From positions 62,001-126,000 of the forward strand of contig CAZVZX010000007.1 in the NCBI GenBank assembly GCA_964631235.1: 64,000 bases of DNA, written 5' to 3'. Below, in pieces: positions 45,650-53,674 of the stretch. The notes beneath the pieces are model-generated. The model saw only the letters and a list, made by a program, of their open reading frames with translations, had not been told where the DNA came from and ran no database searches. Each line of letters opens with the position of its first letter. Position 1 is the first letter of the stretch. Source of the DNA: JARKPK01 sp964631235 (lineage in GTDB: Bacteria > Planctomycetota > Planctomycetia > Pirellulales > Thermoguttaceae). Both the position numbers and the translations under genes were made by a program.

Positions 45650-46483
45650 ATGCTTTCGAATGCTCCCCCGTGGGGATGGCGCGGGTGGATTGCGCCGGCT
45701 GTCCTTCTATCGGCCGCTGCGGCTGCGCTGAGCGTCGATTTAGACGTGGCCCGATGGTGCTTGGGAGAGCACTGCCCCGGCTCGATCCGCCGCTTGCTCA
45801 ATTCGTGCGAACCGTTCGGGCATGGCAGCGGGGCGGCGTTGGTGGTGTTCGCCGTTTTTCTACTCGATCCCCCGCGCCGGTGGCTGTTGCCGCGCGTGGT
45901 GCTTTGCACGGCCGCCGGCGGCATGGCGGCCAATTTGTGCAAGCTGCTGATCGCTCGAACCAGGCCGCTGCGATTCTGTTTTACCGACACGTCGCAGGTT
46001 TGGGATACCTTCGGGGCGTGGCTGCCCAGCGGGGGCGGATTCGCGCAGCAGAGCTTTCCCTCGGCACACACGGGCGCGGCCGTTGCCTTGGCCTATGCGA
46101 TGAGCCGGCTCTATCCGGCCGGACGCCCCCTGTTTTGGACCCTTGCCGCCGGCGTGGCCTTGCAGCGGATCGACTCGGGCTGCCACTTCGCTAGCGATGT
46201 GTTCGCTGCGGCGGCGCTGGGAATTATGGCCGGCCAAGCGTTCTTCAGCTTCGGCATGTTGCCCGGGTGGTTTTCGCGACTCGAACGGTTTTGGGCAAAT
46301 TCGACAGACCGTGCGGCCGGCGCAAAGGCCTCGCCGTTGCGCAAAGCTCCCGCGGAGAGTCGCTCTCCGGCGAGTGAGCCTGCCGACATCCGCACCGGGC
46401 TACCGCAGTCGGCCCTCGGTGCGGTTTCGCACGCAACAGCGGACTGGGGCGGCATGAATTCCGACGCGATCTCCGTCCACTGA
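45650..46483 (+). CDS. PAP2-family membrane phosphatase
   Basis: A 277-residue protein from the ATG at 45650; a TTG at 45626 in the same frame is possible. The acid-phosphatase motifs are K-x6-RP in KLLIARTRP, PSAH in QQSFPSAHT, and R-x5-H-x3-D in RIDSGCHFASD. Five or six hydrophobic helices surround them. The family removes phosphate from lipid phosphates such as undecaprenyl pyrophosphate or phosphatidic acid. The C-terminal 60 residues are polar and unconserved. Confidence 0.85.
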   Translation: MLSNAPPWGWRGWIAPAVLLSAAAAALSVDLDVARWCLGEHCPGSIRRLLNSCEPFGHGSGAALVVFAVFLLDPPRRWLLPRVVLCTAAGGMAANLCKLLIARTRPLRFCFTDTSQVWDTFGAWLPSGGGFAQQSFPSAHTGAAVALAYAMSRLYPAGRPLFWTLAAGVALQRIDSGCHFASDVFAAAALGIMAGQAFFSFGMLPGWFSRLERFWANSTDRAAGAKASPLRKAPAESRSPASEPADIRTGLPQSALGAVSHATADWGGMNSDAISVH

Positions 46484-46522
46484 TGAGCGGCGTCGGCCGT
46501 CGGCCCCTCGCTGCTCAATCGC

Positions 46523-46939
46523 TCAACCGGCGAAATGCGCCTGCATCTTCTCGATCAGCCCGTGCTCGAAGGTAAGGGTGGTGATCTGCGGCTGGCCGAC
46601 GCCCAGCACGGGCACTCGTCGCCACAAGAACTTCGTTTCGCCCGCTGCGGCAAGCTCGCTCCAAGGAATGAGCACGGTGGTTCGCCACATCGAAAGATAG
46701 AGTCCTTCGTCGGCGATTCCGACCGTAATGCATTGCTTGAAGGTGACCAGACCGATCTTCACTGTTTGCCACCGGACGATTGTGCCGCCGGGCGGCTGCT
46801 CGACCCGATAGCGCTGTTTGAGTTGTCCCCAGCCTCCTTTGCTGAGCAGATAGAGCAAAAGCACCACGAACCCGCCGATCGATAACGCCAGGACCAGCGC
46901 CGCGCAGACGATCAACACAACGATCAGCGTGTTTTCCAT
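46523..46939 (-). CDS. Small membrane-anchored protein of unknown function
   Basis: A 138-residue protein with one long N-terminal membrane helix (TLIVVLIVCAALVLALSIGG) and a soluble domain of about 95 residues (VRWQTVKIGLVTFKQCITVG, LYLSMWRTTVLIPWSEL). The pattern of strands with a tryptophan-serine-glutamate resembles PH-like domains, but no family was recognised. The ATG at 46939 is chosen for a GGAGAG 7 bp before it. The gene converges with the PAP2 gene, 39 bp away. Confidence 0.65.
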   Translation of the reverse strand: MENTLIVVLIVCAALVLALSIGGFVVLLLYLLSKGGWGQLKQRYRVEQPPGGTIVRWQTVKIGLVTFKQCITVGIADEGLYLSMWRTTVLIPWSELAAAGETKFLWRRVPVLGVGQPQITTLTFEHGLIEKMQAHFAG

Positions 46940-47059
46940 GAAGGGACTCTCCAAGTGCAGGCATCGGTCTGACAGGCCGCGCGGCAGGCGTCCTTGACCC
47001 GATCAACATACCGCTTCCATCAAACACCGGCCGGCCGTGTGGGCTGTTTGTGAACACAC

Positions 47060-47995
47060 TCACACAAAGGCCTTCGAGCAGCCGCGGCAAAGATCGACCT
47101 CGCCTTGGCGGCCGAGGCGGTGCAATCGGCGGACGAGGCGGTAGGCCTCGCCCTGCCAGATGTCGGCCAGCGATGTATGCGGATCGACGTGCCCCAGCAA
47201 ATGCCGGCCGTCGTAGTCGAGGCAGCACAGGGCGACGGCGCCGTTGCTGAGGATGGTCATTGTGCGCCACAAGCGCGAGCACGGTTTGCGAACACGGGAA
47301 CGCGGCCGGCCGCTTTCGTCTTCCGACCAGTTGTGGATTCGCCCGAAAGAGAACCCATCGACGGATTGCTCCAGCAGGTTCATCGTCGATTGTTTGTCTT
47401 GAGTGCTGCAACAGGCCACCAGAATACGCAGCGGCGCGCGGCGCCGATTGCGCAGCTCGACGAGCCGCCGGACGTTGTTCACCACCGCGTCGAACTTCAG
47501 CGGCGTGCGGATGCGCTCGAACTCGTCGGCCGTGGCTCCGTCGAAACTGATTTTGATCTCGTCGAGACCGGCCTCGATCAGGGCTTCGGCCCGTTCTTCG
47601 GTGAGCAGCGAACCGTTGGTAAAGATTTTCACTTTGCCGATGCCGCGCTGTTTGGCCAAAGCCACGCGCTCGGGCAGGCGGCGGTCCAAGAGCGGCTCGC
47701 CGAAATTATGCAGATGCACTTCGCGGCAGCCGCCGCGGGCACATTGGTCGACGAGATGCTCGTAGAGTTCGTCGTCCATGCGTGCCGGGGGTCGCTGCGA
47801 CCGGCTGTGCGGACAGATAATGCATTGGGCGTTGCAGGCGTTGGTGGTTTCAATGCGCACCAGCGGCGGAAAGGCGGGCAAGCCGACTTGATACGCCGCG
47901 CCCACGCTGCCGCAAACGGCCCGGCCGGCGCACCGCGCCCACCACGGAGACTCGATCGGTTGCCCTCGGGCAGCGATGTCAAGCGCAGACGACAT
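47060..47995 (-). CDS. Radical SAM/SPASM-domain protein
   Basis: A 311-residue protein. The radical SAM 4Fe-4S motif is in ETTNACNAQCIICPHS (CxxxCxxC), with HLHNFGEPLLDRRLPE and KIFTNGSLLTEE typical of the barrel. The C-terminus has extra cysteines (KPCSRLWRT, VALCCLDYDG, DLCRGC) consistent with a SPASM cluster. Such enzymes modify peptides, sugars or other small molecules. It overlaps the upstream GT9 gene by 17 bp, so the two are one operon; a role in modifying a glycan or its carrier is plausible. Confidence 0.85.
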   Translation of the reverse strand: MSSALDIAARGQPIESPWWARCAGRAVCGSVGAAYQVGLPAFPPLVRIETTNACNAQCIICPHSRSQRPPARMDDELYEHLVDQCARGGCREVHLHNFGEPLLDRRLPERVALAKQRGIGKVKIFTNGSLLTEERAEALIEAGLDEIKISFDGATADEFERIRTPLKFDAVVNNVRRLVELRNRRRAPLRILVACCSTQDKQSTMNLLEQSVDGFSFGRIHNWSEDESGRPRSRVRKPCSRLWRTMTILSNGAVALCCLDYDGRHLLGHVDPHTSLADIWQGEAYRLVRRLHRLGRQGEVDLCRGCSKAFV

Positions 47996-49022
47996 TCGTG
48001 GCAACTCCTTCTCGACGGAGGATGCAGTCGCAGGCGTCGCAGACGGCTTCGACGCTGATCGCTTCGATAAAGCGGCGCGACGCCCGGCGCCGCTGGCGGG
48101 TCGAACCTTCGAGGTATTCCACCTGCACGGCAATGTGCTTTGCGCCGAAAGGCCCGTGCCCGGCCGCGGGCCAGGGACCGTAAAGCCCAACGCAGGGCGT
48201 GTTGACGGCCGCGGCGATGTGCAACGGGCCGGTGTCGCCGCCGACGAACAGCCGGGCGCGGCGGGCCACGGCCGCCAGTTGCGGCAAGGTGAACCGCGGG
48301 GCGGGCTGCACGTCGGCCATGCCCGACTCCCTCGACACGCTCTCGGCCAGCGCGCGTTCGGCATCGCTTCCCCAAATCAGCAGCACGCCCAGGCCGTGCC
48401 GCAGCGCCAAATGCCGGGCGACTGCGGCAAATCGTTCGGCCGGCCAACGCTTCGACTCCCAACCGGCGCCGGCTGTGATCAACGCAAAGCCGCTGGTTCG
48501 CCGGGCCAAACCGAGCTGCTCGATCAGCTCTTCGGCGAAGGCGCGGTCGGCGGGCAGTTCGGGCAGGTCGAAGCGGACCTCGGGCGATTCGATCCCCAGC
48601 GGCCGCAGCAATTCCAGATTGCGCGGAACCGCATGGACCGAGCGGGTATCGACGCACTGGTTGTTCAGCCAACGGCTGATCTCGCGCCCCCAGGGCCGTC
48701 CGAAGCCGATTCGTTGCGGGGCGCCGCTCAGTCGGCAGACCAACGCGCTTTTGGTCAGTCCTTGGGCGTCGATGGCCACTTGCGGGGCAATCTGCCGAAG
48801 CCGGCCGACAAGGCGAACAACTTCTCCCGGCGATCGAAGGAAACGCCGCGGCAGCAGAATCAGTTCGTCGATCGCCCGATGACCGACCAGCAATTCGCCC
48901 CCCGGTCGCTCGGCCACCCAAGTCACGCGGGCTTCGGGCAGGTGGTCTTTCAGCGCGCAGGCCAGCGGTGCGGTGTGAACCACGTCGCCAATCGCGCTGA
49001 GCCGGACCAATAGCACATTCAC
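47979..49022 (-). CDS. GT9 glycosyltransferase (ADP-heptose:LPS heptosyltransferase-like)
   Basis: A 347-residue protein from a GTG at 49022, giving the conserved N-terminus NVLLVRLSAIGDVVHTAPL of family GT9. Further motifs are QGLTKSALV, GAGWESKRWPAE and the nucleotide-sugar site VGGDTGPLHIAAAVNTPCVGL. The family adds heptose to lipopolysaccharide core on the cytoplasmic face. Planctomycetes do carry lipopolysaccharide-type genes. It leads the operon with the radical SAM/SPASM gene. Alternative upstream starts add unconserved sequence. Confidence 0.88.
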   Translation of the reverse strand: MNVLLVRLSAIGDVVHTAPLACALKDHLPEARVTWVAERPGGELLVGHRAIDELILLPRRFLRSPGEVVRLVGRLRQIAPQVAIDAQGLTKSALVCRLSGAPQRIGFGRPWGREISRWLNNQCVDTRSVHAVPRNLELLRPLGIESPEVRFDLPELPADRAFAEELIEQLGLARRTSGFALITAGAGWESKRWPAERFAAVARHLALRHGLGVLLIWGSDAERALAESVSRESGMADVQPAPRFTLPQLAAVARRARLFVGGDTGPLHIAAAVNTPCVGLYGPWPAAGHGPFGAKHIAVQVEYLEGSTRQRRRASRRFIEAISVEAVCDACDCILRREGVATNVVCA

Positions 49023-49178
49023 CGCACGAACATCCTTAGCGAGGTTACCGAAACAGACCGGCAGGTATTCGATCGCCCGGGACGATGGCAACCAAGCCAT
49101 CGCCCGCCTCAACGCGTTGGCTGGCTCGGAACGAAGGCACCGACCAAAAATGACCGGCAGCCAAATGGAACAGCGGGA

Positions 49179-49208
49179 ATTGTAGAGGTTTTCGGCGAAA
49201 CGACGCAA
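49179..49208 (-). promoter_or_regulatory. Candidate promoter of the GT9 operon
   Basis: Reading leftwards, TTGCGT (49208-49203) and TACAAT (49184-49179) are 18 bp apart, about 155 bp before the GTG start. Confidence 0.4.
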
Positions 49209-49434
49209 CGCCGGTTCTTTCATCCAAGGCCGATTGGCCGATTGTTCGGCCGGACGGTCAGTCGATCAGCCGGTTGATCGACCGGGTGATCAGTCCGGCG
49301 CATTGCGGGCTCGATGATGTGAAACGGCCGGCTCGGGCGGCTGGGCGGCTTGCCGCGCAAGGAACCAAGCGAAAACCGGCCGATTCCCGGGCGGCGGGGG
49401 GAATCGGGCGGGGCCGAATCTCCGCTGCTTTCGC

Positions 49435-49464
49435 TTTCCAGTCGCTTCCGCCCGAAGCTATAAT
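49435..49464 (+). promoter_or_regulatory. Candidate promoter of the GYF_2 gene
   Basis: TTTCCA (49435-49440) and a perfect TATAAT (49459-49464) are 18 bp apart. The start near 49471 implies a leader of about 277 nt that begins with the hairpin described at 49474-49520. Confidence 0.45.
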
Positions 49465-49473
49465 GAACTTGTG

Positions 49474-49520
49474 TCGGGAAAAGGTGTTGCGGTTTTCGCA
49501 AGGTTGCCGCACACGCCCGA
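49474..49520 (+). ncRNA. Candidate structured leader or small RNA
   Basis: Nested pairing directly downstream of the promoter: outer TCGGG/CCCGA and inner GTGTTGCGG/CCGCACAC around TTTTCGCAAGGTTG. It could be the first part of the GYF_2 mRNA leader or a separate RNA. It was not matched to any known RNA family. Confidence 0.3.
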
Positions 49521-49747
49521 GCAAGACCCAGAGACAGAAAGCGACGAAAATAAAACACCCCGCACGATGGGGAAAGCGGCCGAGAGCGAATCGCTTCGGT
49601 TGGAATAATACGGACGGCGGCCGACCGGCTTTACGTCTAATGCGATTCTCTTTGAGAAACGCGCGCCACTCGCGTTGCTGGGCGATTGCCGCCGTTTGTG
49701 GACTGTGTGGACTGTTTTGCGCGACGACCGGCATGGAGTCGTAGGAC

Positions 49748-51181
49748 ATGGGAATCCGCTTCTACTGCCCCAATGGGCACAAACTCAATGTGAAGGAGTT
49801 TCAGGCGGGCCGACGCGGCATCTGTCCCTACTGCGGAGCGAAGATCCAAATTCCGTTGCAAAGCACCCGTCCGAGCACCCGCGAAGAAATGCAGGCGGCT
49901 GCGGCAATCGCGGCCGCGGGCACGGCCGGCCCAAGCCCTTCGGGTGTGCCCATTCCGAGCGCGCCGCTGGCAGTCCCCGGGGGGATGTCGTCGGCGGGCG
50001 ATTCCGTTGCGTCCTCTTCGGCTGCGCAAAGTTATCAGGCTACGCCCTCGTGGCCGGCAAGCGGCGCGACCGCCACGGCTTCAGCCGTTCCCGCGACCGC
50101 TCCGTTGCCGTCGGCTTTGTCTTCGCCCGCGGCCGGCGTTTATGCCTCGGCACCGATGGGGCCGACCGGCGCGATCGGCGGTGTTGCGTATCCCGGCGGC
50201 ATGGGAACCGATGCAGCCGCCTATCCCAGCCAGACTCCGTCGCCCGTGGCAGCAGCGCCTTCGCCGATCTATTCCTCGCCTGCGGCAACAGAGCCGGCCG
50301 CACCGAGTGCGATGGGCGCGATGCCATCGGGTGTTGCCGGGGCGCCGGCGGCCGATCCGTATGCCGTGCTGGGGTTGAATCCGGTCGGTGCGGCGGCGGG
50401 AACCGCGGCATCAATGGCGACGGTTGGCGGTGTTGGCTCGCCGTTGGGGGCCGCCCCGTTCGGAATGACGCCGGGAGCGACTCCGCCTGCGGCTGCCGCG
50501 GTCGATCCCTTGATCGAGGCCGGCGCCGCCGTTTGGTATGTTCGTCCGGCAGCCGGCGGGCAGTATGGGCCGGCTGGCCCCGATGTCATGCGCCAATGGC
50601 TGGCCGAGAACCGCATCGCCGGCGATTCGCTCGTGTGGCGCGAAGGCTGGCGCGATTGGAAAACCGCCGCCGAGGTCTTTCCTCAGCTTAATCCGGCGGC
50701 CCAAATCAACCCCTTCGGCTCGCTCGGGAGCGAGACGGCTCGATCGGTGGCAGGCGGCGGCAGCCGAGTGGTTTTACCCCGTCGCTCGAATAATACCCTT
50801 CAGCTTGTGCTAGTGATCGTGTTGGCGATAGCCGTGATTGTGTTGGGGATCGTGTTTTACGTTGTGTTGACCAACGATAGCGGCAAGCCGGCACCGGCCG
50901 GCGGTTCGAAGCCTCCGGCAACGGCCCCGAGCGGAACGACTCGCCCGCCGGCCGCCGCACCGGGCGGAAGCACGAAACCGCCCGCTTCGACGCCCGGTGG
51001 CCCGACGGCGCCAAGTGGACCATCGGCTCCCGGCGGACAAACCTCGCCCGCACCACCCTCGAACCCATCGGCACCACCGGCCGCGGGCGGCACAGCGCCG
51101 ACAACGCCACCAGCGCCGGCCACGGCGACGCCGTCGGAATCATCGCCGACCATGCCGCCGGCTTCGATGTCGGGAGGTTGA
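49748..51181 (+). CDS. Zinc-ribbon, GYF_2 and membrane-anchor protein
   Basis: A 477-residue protein. Residues 1-36 form a zinc ribbon (FYCPNGHKLNV, GICPYCGAKIQIP). Residues 40-250 are an alanine/serine/proline-rich linker. A GYF_2/DUF4339 domain follows near 258-315 (VWYVRPAAGGQYGPAGPDVM, NRIAGDSLVWREGW). A transmembrane helix lies near 352-375 (LVLVIVLAIAVIVLGIVFYV), followed by a long proline/glycine/threonine tail. Planctomycetes encode many such proteins; GYF_2 domains are expected to bind peptides. The end of the gene is duplicated 671 bp downstream. Confidence 0.85.
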   Translation: MGIRFYCPNGHKLNVKEFQAGRRGICPYCGAKIQIPLQSTRPSTREEMQAAAAIAAAGTAGPSPSGVPIPSAPLAVPGGMSSAGDSVASSSAAQSYQATPSWPASGATATASAVPATAPLPSALSSPAAGVYASAPMGPTGAIGGVAYPGGMGTDAAAYPSQTPSPVAAAPSPIYSSPAATEPAAPSAMGAMPSGVAGAPAADPYAVLGLNPVGAAAGTAASMATVGGVGSPLGAAPFGMTPGATPPAAAAVDPLIEAGAAVWYVRPAAGGQYGPAGPDVMRQWLAENRIAGDSLVWREGWRDWKTAAEVFPQLNPAAQINPFGSLGSETARSVAGGGSRVVLPRRSNNTLQLVLVIVLAIAVIVLGIVFYVVLTNDSGKPAPAGGSKPPATAPSGTTRPPAAAPGGSTKPPASTPGGPTAPSGPSAPGGQTSPAPPSNPSAPPAAGGTAPTTPPAPATATPSESSPTMPPASMSGG

Positions 51182-51210
51182 CCGACCGCGGCAGCGTCGG
51201 GCCGCGGCGG
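51170..51210 (+). repeat. Direct repeat, left copy (41 bp)
   Basis: Begins TCGGGAGGTTGACCGA at the last codons and stop of the GYF_2 gene. It matches 51841-51881 at 38 of 41 positions; the only differences are the three bases CCG/AGA in the middle. The offset is exactly 671 bp. Confidence 0.85.
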
Positions 51211-51240
51211 TTCGACGGTGTTCGGGGGGCTGCAATCGTT

Positions 51241-51352
51241 AGCTGCCAAATGGCTCCAAATAGTTGCAAAAGCGGCTGCCGTCGCGGCGAAACAGCTTTC
51301 GAACGAGTTGTTTCGGTGTAAATGGTTCCACACAATGGCAAAAGCGGCCAAG
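51241..51352 (-). repeat. Dispersed palindromic element, copy F (two half-sites in tandem)
   Basis: Two direct half-elements, 75 bp apart: CCAAATAGTTGCAAAAGCGG at about 51256 and TAAATGGTTCCACACAATGG at 51319, each followed by CAAAAGCGGC or similar. In the opposite orientation they match the right arm of the other copies. The element lies in the frame of the PIN remnant and probably replaced its N-terminal half. Confidence 0.6.
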
Positions 51353-51355
51353 GTT

Positions 51356-51568
51356 TTGGTTCGCGGACAAGCTCTGCGCGCGAAAGCCGGAAACGATGCA
51401 CTCCATATTGCTGTCGCGACAGTGCATCGAGTGCCATTCCTGGTAACATGGAATTGTCGGCACTTGGCGAACGCGGTTCTACGGAAGCGAATCGAGGCGT
51501 TGTGTGCGGAACAAGGATTCGCCGCTCCGGTGATTTGCACGCCCGAGGAACTGTTGGAGGTCGATTGA
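51356..51568 (+). pseudogene. Truncated PIN-domain (VapC-like) toxin remnant
   Basis: Only the C-terminal half of a PIN domain remains: NDALHIAVATVHRVPFLVTW, NCRHLANAVLRKRIEALCAE and FAAPVICTPEELLEVD, all close to complete PIN proteins of the DALHIA-x5-VD-x-LLTWN type. The first half, about 70-80 residues with the first catalytic aspartate, is missing, and repeat copy F takes its place. It is therefore very likely inactive. The TGA stop overlaps the next start codon (TGATG), the usual arrangement in such modules. Confidence 0.75.
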
Positions 51569-51852
51569 TGACGTGGACCGATCCGATTGTTGACGAGGTG
51601 CGTCGCGTTCGAGAGGCGTATGCGGCTCAGTTCCAGTACGACTTGCGTGCGATTGCTCGTGATCTGAAAACGAAAGAGCGGTGCGGCGGTCGGCCGGTCG
51701 TTTTGTGTGCCGCGCATGTCGAAGCGGACCGGAAACCGTCCCGAACGATGAACGGCCCAAACGATATTGCGTTGGATGACAACCGGCAAGAGGCCGATAG
51801 GACAGTAATCGACACCCAAGCGTCGTCACCCCCGGCTGTTTCGGGAGGTTGA
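51568..51852 (+). CDS. Companion small protein of the PIN module
   Basis: A 94-residue protein starting MTWTDPIVDEVRRVREAYAA and QFQYDLRAIARDLKTKE. This N-terminal pattern (W-x-DPIV-x-E-x-R-x-R) recurs in small proteins encoded immediately after PIN-domain genes and is thought to be the antitoxin or a linked factor. The last 40 residues look like a readthrough tail, since the conserved part ends near RPVVL. Translation is coupled to the PIN remnant. The final SSPPAVSGG resembles the end of the GYF_2 protein because of the shared direct repeat. Confidence 0.6.
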   Translation: MTWTDPIVDEVRRVREAYAAQFQYDLRAIARDLKTKERCGGRPVVLCAAHVEADRKPSRTMNGPNDIALDDNRQEADRTVIDTQASSPPAVSGG

Positions 51853-51881
51853 CCGAAGACGGCAGCGTCGGGCCGCGGCGG
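51841..51881 (+). repeat. Direct repeat, right copy (41 bp)
   Basis: Matches 51170-51210 at 38 of 41 positions. Together they bound a 671-bp segment containing repeat copy F, the PIN remnant and its companion gene. Confidence 0.85.
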
Positions 51882-52065
51882 CGCGTTCTTGCGGGCCGAA
51901 CGGCGTCAAGGCGGCGCTTCTCGGAGCGTGTGGGGCCGATCGCGGCGAGATGGATGGCAGAAAGCCTTCAATGCCGCGCCGAACGAACATCCGGCGTCGG
52001 GTGCGGGAAACAAAACTCAGCCCCCGCGACTCGCGCCGCGAACCTTCACCCTTATCGTCGAACCC

Positions 52066-53556
52066 ATGAAGATCCAACAGTTCCTTCAGCATCACGGACT
52101 CGCGGCGAATCCCTTCGCTGACGAAGACGCACAAACCGACCTGGTGTTCAAGACCGGCTGTTTGACGAGCGTGCGTCATCCCGCTTGGGACAAGATTTTC
52201 GGCGATCCCCGCGAGCCTTCCACCGCCGTGGTGTTCGGCGAAAAAGGCTCCGGCAAAACGGCCATCCGGTTGCAAATCGCGCGTGAACTGACTGATCACA
52301 ACGCCGAAAACCCGCACGCGCAGGTGCTGCTGATTCCCTACGACGATTTCAACCCGTTCCTCGACCGCTTTCGCGAGCAGATGGGCTGGCTCAACCGCCG
52401 CATCGATCGCACGCTGGCCCAATGGAGGCTTTGGGACCATATTGACGCCGTACTCGCGCTGGCCGTCACGCAATTGGTCGATCGCGCGCTGCGCGTAACG
52501 CAAGCCCGGCATCCCGCCGCGCGCGACGAACCCCTGCCGCTCGACCGCCTGACCGCCTCCGAGAAGCGAGACTTCCTCCTCTTGGCGGCCTGCTACGATC
52601 AATCCACCGCCGAGAACCGTGTCGATCGCTTCCACCGGCTCCGGGCGGCCCTGGGGCTGAAATTGTGGGAGTCGTATGCAGACTGGGCCATCGGGGCAGG
52701 CGTTTCGGCGGCTGTGGTGGCGGCCGTGGCACTGGGCGGATGGTGGTCGTCGCTGGCGACCCCGTGGCCCTATGCGGCGGTAGCGGCTGGCTGGTTGCCC
52801 CGCGCGTGGAACTTCGCCCGCGGTACCTATCAGGCCTGGCGGATCGCGGGCAACACGCGCTGCCTGAAGCAGCCGATCGGCATGCTGCGGCGGATGCTCA
52901 ATCGGCTGGGGTGGCGAAACATCGTCGGCCGACCCTTGCCCACCCAGGCCCGAACCGATGATCGCTATGAATTGCTCGCCAAGTTGCAGGGCGTGCTTCG
53001 AGCGATGGACATCGCCGGCATCATCGTCGTCGTCGATCGCGTGGATGAACCGTATTTGATTAACGGCGCCACCGATTTAATGCGGGCATTTGTTTGGCCG
53101 CTGTTGGATAACAAGCTGCTCAAACACCAAGGACTGGGCTTGAAGATCCTGCTGCCGATCGAGTTGGAGCGGCTGATCGACCGCGAAGACCAAGAGTTCC
53201 GCCAACGCGCCCGACTCGACAAACAAAATATGCTTCGCGGTCTGCCGTGGACTGGTCAGGCGCTGTACGATTTGGCCGTCGCCCGACTCAAGGCCTGCGC
53301 CGCTTCCGGGGCCGAGCCGCGGTTGCTCGACTGGTTCGAGTCGCCCGTGGATCAGCGGCGCTTGATCTCGGCCTTCGAGCAATTGCGCGTGCCGCGGAAC
53401 CTGTTCAAGTTCATGTTCCGCGTGCTCACCGCCCATTGCAACGCGCACACCGAAGAAGAACCGCAGTGGCGCATCCCCAGCGGATTGTTCGAGTCGGTTT
53501 TCGCACTCTATCAGCGTGACCAAGACGCGTTCGATCGCGGCGTGGGTGCCGGCTGA
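52066..53556 (+). CDS. P-loop NTPase with membrane insertion (KAP-like layout)
   Basis: A 496-residue protein. Walker A GEKGSGKT is at 58-65, an aspartate-rich Walker B (IAGIIVVVDRVDE) lies near 315-326, and between them is a hydrophobic hairpin near 207-245 (IGAGVSAAVVAAVALGGWW and PYAAVAAGWL). KAP NTPases have their membrane helices inserted between Walker A and B, as here, but no recognised KAP signature was found beyond that. The upstream open frame to 51889 has no similarity and is discarded. The 3' end is followed by the convergent ybeY gene. Confidence 0.7.
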   Translation: MKIQQFLQHHGLAANPFADEDAQTDLVFKTGCLTSVRHPAWDKIFGDPREPSTAVVFGEKGSGKTAIRLQIARELTDHNAENPHAQVLLIPYDDFNPFLDRFREQMGWLNRRIDRTLAQWRLWDHIDAVLALAVTQLVDRALRVTQARHPAARDEPLPLDRLTASEKRDFLLLAACYDQSTAENRVDRFHRLRAALGLKLWESYADWAIGAGVSAAVVAAVALGGWWSSLATPWPYAAVAAGWLPRAWNFARGTYQAWRIAGNTRCLKQPIGMLRRMLNRLGWRNIVGRPLPTQARTDDRYELLAKLQGVLRAMDIAGIIVVVDRVDEPYLINGATDLMRAFVWPLLDNKLLKHQGLGLKILLPIELERLIDREDQEFRQRARLDKQNMLRGLPWTGQALYDLAVARLKACAASGAEPRLLDWFESPVDQRRLISAFEQLRVPRNLFKFMFRVLTAHCNAHTEEEPQWRIPSGLFESVFALYQRDQDAFDRGVGAG

Positions 53557-53674
53557 AACGGTTTGCGCGACCGACGCGAATGATGTTTTCGCGCACCGGC
53601 GCATATTGGCGAGATCAATGCGCGGCACAGCGCTCTGTCAAGTGCGAGTCGTCATGCCAGTGGCGGCTCGATCT

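Larger units (their letters stand above)
49023..49747. other. Divergent intergenic region with structured leader
   Basis: Contains candidate promoters facing the GT9 operon (left) and the GYF_2 gene (right), plus a hairpin-forming stretch at 49474-49520. No gene was recognised. Confidence 0.5.
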
